Part shown: piece after piece, positions 25,033 to 33,200 of the stretch | Numbering within the stretch: the stretch's first letter is position 1 | How the letters are laid out: every line of letters starts with the position of its first letter | DNA from: Mucilaginibacter flavidus | GTDB taxonomy: Bacteria > Bacteroidota > Bacteroidia > Sphingobacteriales > Sphingobacteriaceae | DNA length: 64,000 nt | Direction of reading: 5' to 3' | Assembly: GCF_024055575.1 (NCBI RefSeq) | Contig: NZ_JAMXOE010000003.1 | Location: 186,001-250,000 of the forward strand | Made by a program: the position numbers and the translations under genes | Notes under the pieces: generated by a model | What the model saw: only the letters and a program-made list of their open reading frames with translations | Databases searched by the model: none | What the model was told of the DNA's origin: nothing

Positions 25033-26961
25033 CTACTTCAATTTTCCGTTGACAATCCGGTCTGAATAGTCTTGTATAAAGGCTTTAAAATCAGCAACAC
25101 CTTTATTTATTTCGGGGTTTAAAGTGCCATTCATCAGGTTCTTTTCAAAGCTTTTATCTTCAGCTGCAAATATGCCGGTGATCTTTTTCCCGTCGAACAG
25201 GTAGATATAGTTGCCCTGCAAAAACTGGTAAATATTACCTAATGAATTTATAGCCCTTGGCGTTTCGCCGGGCAGGTTGCTGGTTAAGCTGCGTCCCCAT
25301 GAACGGAATGGTTTGTTGTAGCCAATCAGGCTTACTATCGATGGATAAATATCCATCTGCTGGGCAATATCGGTACGTACGCCGGTTAAGCCATATGCTT
25401 TATTGGCGCTATAGAACAATATCGGCACAGCAAAGCGGTTAACAGGTTTGTTGTAAGCCGGGTAATATGTCTGGTTGGTATGGTCGGCAGTAATTACAAA
25501 TATGGTGTTGTTGTACCAGGGCTGGGTTTTGGCATAGTTAAAAAACTCACGCAGCGAATAATCAGTATACTGCACGCATTTGTCGATGGCCAGCGGGCCG
25601 CCTTTGAACCTGTTTTTATATTTAGCCGGAATTTTAAATGGATCGTGAGAGGATAGGGTAAACAACGTTGCCATAAACGGCTGTTTCTGCATACCCAGCG
25701 TTTTGCCCATAAATTGGAAGAAAGGCTCGTCCCAGATGCCCCAGATATCGTCGAAATCTTTGTCGTTATTGTATTCTGTGCGGCCGTAATAATTTTTCAT
25801 CCCTAAAATATTGCCGAATCCTTCAAAGCCCATCGAACCATTTGCCGCGCCATGAAAAAACGAGGTCTGATATCCCATGCTATCGCAGATGGATACCAGC
25901 GACTGGATTTTTTGCTTGGCATATGGCGAAGAAGTAAAAGCAGTCTGAAAAGACGGTATCCCCGCCAATACCGACGACATGGCGTGGATAGATTGGCGTC
26001 CATTAGCATAGGCGTTGGTAAATATCAAACTGCTATCTGAAAGTGAATCCAGGAACGGCGTATACGATTTAAAACCGGGGATTTTAGCATCCCTGTTCAT
26101 GCTGCCCCAAAACTCGCGGGCCACGCTCTCCAATATAATCACAACCACATTGGGCTTTACCGCAGGGTTGCTGGTGTATTGCTTGATGGGTTTAATGTTG
26201 GCGTTAATATAATCCGCAGTGGTAAAATGTTCCAGCTTAAAGCTGTTGCTGCTCAGCGTACGGAAAATGGCGAATGGGGTATTGAGTATGATGTCGCCCT
26301 GGTTAGGTATCACAACATGTTTATAGGCATCAACCATATTAATTGGGCGGGTACTGTGCTTGTAGTCGCCACGTATGCCGCCTACCATCAATACAAGTAC
26401 CGCAACAAATACAATTGCAGAACTAACAAAATAGGCTTTTGTGTTTTTTACGATAGCAGGTTTAACTTTTACCAGCCTGTACAGCCATATCCAGCAAACA
26501 CAGCATGCCAGGTAAATGAAAATTACATACCAGTATTCCCATGTGAAATGTTCAAAAAGGGCTTTTTTGTTGCTTTCGTCGGACAGCAAATCGAGGGTGG
26601 CTTTGGTTGACCGTACCTGGCTGAAACGGTAGTAAATGATATCGACAAAGTTTGTGGCATAAAACAGCAAATTGCTGACGAAGTATAAAATGGTTAATCC
26701 CTTTTGGAATTTTGGTTGTGTATTGATTTTTAGGGGCAATACACTTAAAATAATAAACAGGCTGTTGATATAAAGCAGGGCAGTAGTATCGAATGAGATG
26801 CCATACCAGCAAAGTTTTAGCAGTGTGATAAAGTCATCGACCGCAAACAAATTGGTATTATAAGCAAAGAACAATACCCTGCTGATAAAGTAAAACAGGT
26901 AGGCCAATAGTAGCCGGTATAAAAGAGCTTTGTATTCGGTTAGCCTGGATGTAAACCCCAT
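25033..26961 (-). CDS. LTA-synthase-like membrane phosphoglycerol transferase / sulfatase family
   Basis: 642 residues. Five hydrophobic helices occupy ~10-200 and a large extracytoplasmic alkaline-phosphatase-superfamily domain follows. Metal-site motifs are VVVIILESVAREFWG, the nucleophile region NGRQSIHAMSSVLAGIPS (a Ser where Gram-positive LtaS has Thr), TLSSHDPF and VITADHTNQTYYPAYNKPVNRFAVPIL. Gram-negative members add phosphoglycerol or phosphoethanolamine-type groups to periplasmic glycans or lipids; the target here is unknown. It is convergent with the GH29 fusion gene. Confidence 0.9.
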   Translation of the reverse strand: MGFTSRLTEYKALLYRLLLAYLFYFISRVLFFAYNTNLFAVDDFITLLKLCWYGISFDTTALLYINSLFIILSVLPLKINTQPKFQKGLTILYFVSNLLFYATNFVDIIYYRFSQVRSTKATLDLLSDESNKKALFEHFTWEYWYVIFIYLACCVCWIWLYRLVKVKPAIVKNTKAYFVSSAIVFVAVLVLMVGGIRGDYKHSTRPINMVDAYKHVVIPNQGDIILNTPFAIFRTLSSNSFKLEHFTTADYINANIKPIKQYTSNPAVKPNVVVIILESVAREFWGSMNRDAKIPGFKSYTPFLDSLSDSSLIFTNAYANGRQSIHAMSSVLAGIPSFQTAFTSSPYAKQKIQSLVSICDSMGYQTSFFHGAANGSMGFEGFGNILGMKNYYGRTEYNNDKDFDDIWGIWDEPFFQFMGKTLGMQKQPFMATLFTLSSHDPFKIPAKYKNRFKGGPLAIDKCVQYTDYSLREFFNYAKTQPWYNNTIFVITADHTNQTYYPAYNKPVNRFAVPILFYSANKAYGLTGVRTDIAQQMDIYPSIVSLIGYNKPFRSWGRSLTSNLPGETPRAINSLGNIYQFLQGNYIYLFDGKKITGIFAAEDKSFEKNLMNGTLNPEINKGVADFKAFIQDYSDRIVNGKLK

Positions 26962-27298
26962 TAATATTGCGTTTTTTAAATCCCAGGGCTATTTTTTAGC
27001 GACCGGGGCATTTAAAAGCGAAACTACTAAAAACGCAATTAATTAATATGGATTTTACATGGTGTTTATACCGACGGTGGTTTAAACTACAAAATATTGA
27101 CAATTAAGGAGCGGTATATTCATGTGGTTTACAAATTTCGAATAGCTGAGCGTTCCATTTTTACATACGGAACACCCGGAACGCTGTGGAACATGCTGAT
27201 TATCAAGTCTTCTATTTTTATGGAAATGTCGAATAAATCTAAATGATTGTTATTGACCGCTATAAAACTGGAGTTTTTGACCCGGCTGACAATGCTTT
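26962..27298. other. Gene-free stretch with repeat copy
   Basis: This 337-bp AT-rich gap holds the upstream region of the LTA-synthase-like gene and the downstream region of the TPR gene (both minus strand). Apart from the dispersed repeat at 27149-27210 I see no convincing gene, RNA or terminator. Confidence 0.5.
27149..27210 (+). repeat. Dispersed ~62-nt repeat, copy 2 (AGCGTTCC hairpin)
   Basis: 27149-27185 carries arms AGCGTTCC / GGAACGCT enclosing GGAACACCC, and similarity to the reverse complement of 21979-22039 continues through ATTATCA. About 31 of 37 hairpin bases match, with differences concentrated in the loop. A 13-base partial match (AGCGTTCCATTTT) also occurs at 56384. Confidence 0.6.
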
Positions 27299-28129
27299 CT
27301 ACTTCGATTTACAATTCTCCCTAATAACGTCCACTGCGCGCTTATCACCTAATGCTAACGCGCCATTAAAATCGATGCAGGCGCCGGTTTTGTCGCCCTG
27401 GTCCAGTTTCATGGCGCCGCGGCTTAAAAGCGCCTGGCTGTTTTTGGGGTTGATGTTAAGGCACTTTGCAAAGTCATCGACAGCACCGGGAAAATCCCGC
27501 ATCAGGCTTTTGGTGGTCGCCCGGTACAAATAAGCCTGCTCAAAAGCCGGTTCTATTTTAATTGCATTACTAAAAGATTCAACAGCGGCCGCGTAGTCCT
27601 CTAATGCCCCTTGGGCCACCCCGATATTAAAATACAAGTTGGCATTATCGGGACTCAATGTTAAGGCGATATTAAAGTCGGCGACGGCTTCTTTAAATTG
27701 GCCCAGCTTGCTCTTAAGTCCTCCGCGGTTAAGATACGGCCGCATGATATTTGCGTTTAGCGTGATAGATTTATTATAATCGGCCATTGCCCCGTCATTA
27801 TCACCCAATAAAAATCTCGAATATCCCCGGTCATCAAACGCCATTGCCGATTCCGGATTAGCGGCTATAAATTTTGTATAATCATCAACCGAACCTTTAA
27901 AATCGAGCAGGTAATACTTTACCAGCCCCCGGTATAAATATACTTTGTTGTAATTAGGGTTTGCCGTTACGCAGGAGTCATATTCAGCGAGCGCTTCTTT
28001 ATATTTTTTAGCAGCTTCCAGTCCGTAACCTTTCTGAAAGTATTTGGCGGCAGCCGCAGTATCCGCCTGGCAAAAGGCCATCGAACTAAAAAATAAAAAT
28101 GCAATAGTTATTAAAGGGGATTTAAACAT
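27299..28129 (-). CDS. Secreted tetratricopeptide-repeat protein
   Basis: 276 residues from ATG 28129 (MFKSPLITIAFLFFSSMAFC...), chosen because it opens with a signal peptide; the upstream frame adds a non-signal tail. At least six TPR units follow (KKYKEALAEYDSCVTANPN; FKGSVDDYTKFIAANPES; NDGAMADYNKSITLNAN; FKEAVADFNIALTLSPD; YAAAVESFSNAIKIEPA; FPGAVDDFAKCLNINPK), with the ADxNxAL-type pattern. It is probably periplasmic and a protein-interaction scaffold; the partner is unknown. Confidence 0.88.
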   Translation of the reverse strand: MFKSPLITIAFLFFSSMAFCQADTAAAAKYFQKGYGLEAAKKYKEALAEYDSCVTANPNYNKVYLYRGLVKYYLLDFKGSVDDYTKFIAANPESAMAFDDRGYSRFLLGDNDGAMADYNKSITLNANIMRPYLNRGGLKSKLGQFKEAVADFNIALTLSPDNANLYFNIGVAQGALEDYAAAVESFSNAIKIEPAFEQAYLYRATTKSLMRDFPGAVDDFAKCLNINPKNSQALLSRGAMKLDQGDKTGACIDFNGALALGDKRAVDVIRENCKSK

Positions 28130-28244
28130 AGGGCAAAGATAAAGCCGCTCCAAATAAAATCAAACTACCAACGGCACTGATACCCAATGTTTAACATTAT
28201 TTAACGATAACAACTATTCACCACTCTCTACTCACCATTCTCCA

Positions 28245-29603
28245 TTAAGCCGAAATCGCATTTATAATATCATACTGCGTAATAATCTCAATCTGTCCGT
28301 TATCCTCAACCAGCACCGCAATGTTATCCTTATTTATCATCGCCGATATTTTATCTATCGACGTAGTTAAATCCACAAACGGGAACGGTGCGGTGGTGAT
28401 GTTTTTTATCGGTTGCGATTTAATAGACGGGTTTTCAATGAGTGAGTTTAGGATATCACTTTCGGTAATTTTACCTATCACCATGCCTGTTTGCGTAACC
28501 GGTATCTGCGATATATTGAGCGATTTAATGGTATTAATAGCTTCCAGCACTGTTTTCTCGCAATCAATGGTAACGATTTGCTGGTTTTCCTTTTTTGCAA
28601 TAATATCGCGGGCGGTTAGCTTGCCATCTTTCAGGAAGCCACGATCGCGCAGCCAGTCGTCATTATACATTTTGCCGAGATAGCGGGTGCCATGATCGGG
28701 GAAAATTACTACCACTACATCGCCTTCCTTAAACTTATCCTTCATTTGCAGCACCCCGGCAATTGCCGATCCGGTTGAGTTACCTGCGAAAATGCCTTCC
28801 TTGCGGGCAATTTCGCGGGTCATTAAGGCAGCATCCTTATCTGTTACTTTTTCGAAGTGATCGATCAGGCTAAAGTCAACGTTTTGAGGCAAAAAATCTT
28901 CACCGATGCCTTCGGTGATATATGGATAGATTTCGTGTTTATCCATAATGCCGGTTTCCTTATACTTTTTAAACACGGAACCATAAGTGTCTATCCCCAA
29001 AATCTGTATGGCAGGGTTCTTTTCTTTCAGATATTTGGCAATGCCGGATATAGTACCCCCTGTACCAACGCCTGCTACCAGGTGGGTTATTTTGCCCTCG
29101 GTTTGTTCCCAAATCTCCGGCCCGGTCGACTCATAATGCGCCTGCGAATTGGATAAGTTATCATACTGGTTTGGCTTCCACGAATTCGGCACCTCGCGCT
29201 CCAAACGCGATGAAACCGAATAATAGGAGCGGGAATCCTCCGGGTCAACATTGGTAGGGCATACAATTACTTCGGCGCCAAAAGCACGCAGGGCATCAAA
29301 TTTCTCCTTCGACTGTTTATCCGTACTGGTGAAAATACATTTATAACCTTTTATCACAGCCGCAATAGCCAGCCCCATGCCGGTATTACCCGATGTACCC
29401 TCGATAATCGTTCCACCCGGTTTAAGCTTACCACTTTTTTCGGCGTCCTCTATCATCTTCAGCGCCATACGGTCCTTAATGGAATTGCCCGGGTTGGTGG
29501 TCTCAATTTTGGCCAGTACGGTAGCCGGGATGTCTTTAGTTACTTTGTTCAAGCGCACCATGGGCGTGTTGCCAATGGTATCTAATATATTGTTATGCCA
29601 CAT
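28245..29603 (-). CDS. Cystathionine beta-synthase (PLP domain plus CBS pair)
   Basis: 452 residues from MWHNNILDTIGNTPMV (ATG 29603). The PLP-binding lysine is K43 in NPGNSIKDRMA, and the phosphate loop is EGTSGNTGMGLA. Residues ~330-450 form two CBS domains (ITARDIIAKKENQQIVTIDCEKTVLEAI... and IKNITTAPFPFVDLTTSIDKI...). This length and layout fit cystathionine beta-synthase, which condenses serine (or O-acetylserine) with homocysteine. Plain cysteine synthases lack the CBS pair. It is cytoplasmic. The upstream region carries a perfect palindrome at 29667-29699. Confidence 0.9.
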   Translation of the reverse strand: MWHNNILDTIGNTPMVRLNKVTKDIPATVLAKIETTNPGNSIKDRMALKMIEDAEKSGKLKPGGTIIEGTSGNTGMGLAIAAVIKGYKCIFTSTDKQSKEKFDALRAFGAEVIVCPTNVDPEDSRSYYSVSSRLEREVPNSWKPNQYDNLSNSQAHYESTGPEIWEQTEGKITHLVAGVGTGGTISGIAKYLKEKNPAIQILGIDTYGSVFKKYKETGIMDKHEIYPYITEGIGEDFLPQNVDFSLIDHFEKVTDKDAALMTREIARKEGIFAGNSTGSAIAGVLQMKDKFKEGDVVVVIFPDHGTRYLGKMYNDDWLRDRGFLKDGKLTARDIIAKKENQQIVTIDCEKTVLEAINTIKSLNISQIPVTQTGMVIGKITESDILNSLIENPSIKSQPIKNITTAPFPFVDLTTSIDKISAMINKDNIAVLVEDNGQIEIITQYDIINAISA

Positions 29604-29666
29604 AAATTTAAGTCTTGTAAACCCGGCTGCGGGTTGGTTATGGGTCAAAATTAGCTTTAACTTTTC

Positions 29667-29699
29667 AGATTTACGAAGTTTTAAAAACTTCGTAAATCT
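29667..29699. repeat. Perfect 33-nt palindrome with TTTTAAAA-type centre
   Basis: AGATTTACGAAGTTTT (29667-29682) is followed by one A and then its exact reverse complement to 29699. It lies between the divergent cystathionine beta-synthase gene and the macroglobulin gene. A palindrome of the same design is at 45611-45641. It is probably a dispersed repeat and may fold as a hairpin or cruciform. Confidence 0.7.
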
Positions 29700-29804
29700 T
29701 TGCGGCGAACCCAGTCGCGGTCAATCAGCAAAAAATGCAAAATACTTTATGGAAAACATAACATTCCTGCATCCTATTACAAATCAACCTTAAATAAATT
29801 GCTT

Positions 29805-30284
29805 ATGTTTAACCGGCAGGCTAAATCAACTTCACAATTGCAGCTTCAGTTTATGGCGAAATGTTTGTTTTTTTTTATCGGTTTAAGTTTAATTACATTT
29901 TGCTGCTACGCTCAAAGGCCACTCACTGATAGCAGGCAGAGTAGTGTTTATACCTATATCTATAAGATTACGGATGAAGACTTGCTGGATTTTTACATGC
30001 ATCCGGATAAAAAACCCGACGACAAAATACTCCATAACCCAATTGACTCATTTAAAACCAGTAGGTATTGGGAAAATAACCTGCCACGGGGTAATTATTT
30101 AAAAGTTTTTGCTGAGAAAAATAAATTGGTTTACGACTTGGTTGAGAATCACACAGCATTCATCAAATTCCTTGATAATGGTTACGACCAGCGTTTTGCT
30201 TTATTTGACCGTAATGGTAATGTTGTGTCGACCGCCGTAGTTCGGGTGAATAATAAGCCTTGTTATTTGATACCAGGAGCATGA
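29805..30284 (+). CDS. N-terminal fragment of the macroglobulin-like protein, cut by a frameshift
   Basis: 159 residues from ATG 29805; a second ATG at 29853 would begin directly at the signal peptide MAKCLFFFIGLSLITFCCYAQ. The mature part (SSVYTYIYKITDEDLLDFYMHPDKKP...) is an N-terminal extension that carries on in the next frame. The fragment ends VRVNNKPCYLIPGA at a TGA (30282-30284). The downstream frame, open from 30257, reads GCC then LLFDTRSMNYHLRR, and would join smoothly after VNNKP if one base were restored near 30260. I read this as one gene with a 1-nt deletion, a sequencing error or a -1 slip. Confidence 0.7.
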   Translation: MFNRQAKSTSQLQLQFMAKCLFFFIGLSLITFCCYAQRPLTDSRQSSVYTYIYKITDEDLLDFYMHPDKKPDDKILHNPIDSFKTSRYWENNLPRGNYLKVFAEKNKLVYDLVENHTAFIKFLDNGYDQRFALFDRNGNVVSTAVVRVNNKPCYLIPGA

Positions 30285-33200
30285 ACTATCACTTGCGCCG
30301 TTCAAAAGAAAAGAACATTGTACAGGTTGATTATGCCGGGGTGACAAATATTTATGTTACAAAGCAGCGCGATAATTACTATAATAATAATGATGATGAT
30401 AATAAAAAAAGTTGGCTTGCACGCATATGGGCTTCTGTAGAAAGTGTTTTTAAAAAGCCTGAAAAAGAGCAAACCTACAACTACTCCAAAAGCTACTTTA
30501 AGGCCTTTTTGATATTAAATAAACCCATATACAAGCCGCTCGATACATTAAAACTTAAGGCATTTATATTAAAAGCCAGGTCAAACAAACCAATGACCGA
30601 AAATCGGTTGCTGGTGCGGCTGAAGCAACAATATGGCGACGAAGAGAAAACCATAGCTACAGTGAACAGCTATCGTGATGGCGGATTTGAATACAGTTTT
30701 GTATTGGCTGATAGCTTAAAGCTAAAGCTCGACGCGAGATATTCCGTTATGCTGGTCTCGGAAAAAGTAAACGTTAAAAAAAACGATGACGACAATGATA
30801 GGAGTTATGATGCTGCCGGCCATAAAATTTTGGTCAGCGAAATGTTCAAATATGAAGACTATGAGTTGAAATCGCTAAAATTTGAAGCACGCATTGATAA
30901 AAAGGAACACAGGCCTGGCGAAAGTGCAGCAATCTATCTAAAAGCAACAGACGAAAATGATTTGCCTGTACCTGATGGGCGGGTGAATTTAATTTTAACG
31001 ATTAATGCGATGGATAAATATACTGGAAACAACGTTTTTGTTCCGGACACCCTTTGGCAGCATAAAGTTACGCTCGACCCGATTGGTGAAACCAAGGTTG
31101 ATATACCTGATTCAATTTTTCCGAAAGCCAATATTAGTTACCGGTTATTTGCTGAATTTTTAAACTCGACGAACGAACGGCACGCTCAATACGCCAGCAG
31201 CACCTTTAAATACGAACGATACCACATTAAAACTGAACTAAGCAATGATACGCTAAAAGCTAATTACTATGATAACGGGAGAGAGATAAAAGGGTTAGCA
31301 ACGATAGTTGCCCTCGGCGGGGACGATGAAGGTACGATATCGACAGAAAAAATAATGCTTCCGGCGAAAATTCATGTGAATCCTTATGCCCAAAGTTACA
31401 CCATTGAAGCAGATAGCGCTAGTACTGAATTTGAGCTTAAAAAAGAAAAGGTTGATATGAGTTTTTCAGCCGAACGCACTGCCGATTCGCTTTTGGTGAA
31501 GATTAACAACCCTTGTAATCTCAACTTTTGGTATTCGGTATATGCTAATAATAGACTCATAGATGCAGGCGAAGCGAAGCAGTTGTTTTATAAAAAAGCA
31601 TATAGTCAACAAAAATTAGTTACATTTTTGGTAAATTATATATGGGCTGGTCAAAGCAAATATGTACAAACTGCCCTGGCTTACAGGACTGACCTTTTAA
31701 ATATCACCGTTAAACAACCGGTTACTATTTATCCCGGCCAACAGGTTAAAACGGATGTTGTAGTAACTGATGCATTAGGGAAACCTGTAGTAAATACAGA
31801 TATCACAGCATGGTCAGTTACCAAAAAGTTTAAAGATTACTACCCGCCATATGTGCCTTACCTGGGCAGAGAATATCCCTACGTTAAGCCTAATAAAATA
31901 TTTATGAAGGATGACGACGTTTCAACAGGTGGCGAAATGAAACTCAGGTGGGAGAGATGGGGAAAAGGAATTGGGTTAGACAGCATTATTTACTTTCAAT
32001 TCACCCATGCCAAAACGGTTTTCCAAAGAGAAGAGTCAGGAATTGACACCGTAACACAAATTGCCCCGTTTGTAGTGAGCGACGGCGACATTATACCGGT
32101 GCATATCCTTTATATCGACGAAAAACCGGTATATTTTAGCCAAGCCGACCACTTGCAACAATACAGTTTCATGGTGAAACCTGGTATTCATTCGTTAAGG
32201 TTCAGAACAAGTAATCAATTAATAAAACTCGACAGCATCTGTGTTGAGGCATCAAAAAGACTTATACTGGGGGTAAATGCTGATTACCGGACTTCGATAA
32301 AAATGCCTGATACACTAACGACATATGAGGCGGGGTTGATTAATAAATACATGATTACCGTGATAGATAATTTTGGCGATAAAATGGCAACGATTAAGCA
32401 GGATAACCGAATTTTTTTCCTGAATGCCGAACCGGGTCGTCACCGCTCTATCCTCACTGGCCCGCTATCAGATACTTTTACCCTTTTTGATTTGAAGGGC
32501 GAAGACAGCCGTTCATTTACTGCGGAGCCGGGTTATTCATACTTATTCGAGCCCGGCTTAATAAAACAGAAGAGCATTGATGCCCGATATCCATTCAATA
32601 CAAAGTTGTCGACATCGCCGGGGATTTACAATCTACGGCAGTATGTAATTACTCAGGCACATGCCGACAGTATTTGGAATGAGTTTCTTGATACACGCAG
32701 CAACAGCCAGGAGCTTTTTGAAAACCCGTTAATATACGACAGTAGTGTGGGTAAGTTTATCATTAACAGGGAGATAAATAAAAATCATCCAGCGGTATTT
32801 ATCAAAAACATAATTATTTACAAGTATGATAACCCTGATTACATGAGAATTTACCCGGGTAACACTACCAACTTTGGGAACCTCGCCGCAGGCCGTTATC
32901 GATTATTCTTTTTGTTGAAAGAAGGGGCTTATGATATAAAAGAAAACATAATAATTAAATCATATGGTACCAATGCCTACAAAATGTCAGTTGATGCAAT
33001 TCATTCGAGAGATTCGGTGAGTATAAAAATTAGCACCATAATCAACAATAGAACTGGCAAGCATAGCTACACCGATTACGAAATAAATAACGATGCTTTA
33101 AAAATTAAAGAAGCTTTTAACGAAAGATATTTGAATACAAAGGATTTTGGACGAGCTATGTCAGGAGAGGTTATTGCCCAGGACGATGGGTTCCCCTTAC

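Noticed and set aside
26179..26610. A 143-codon plus-strand frame inside the LTA-synthase-like gene
   Set aside because: It is antisense to a strongly supported membrane enzyme, with no recognisable domain.
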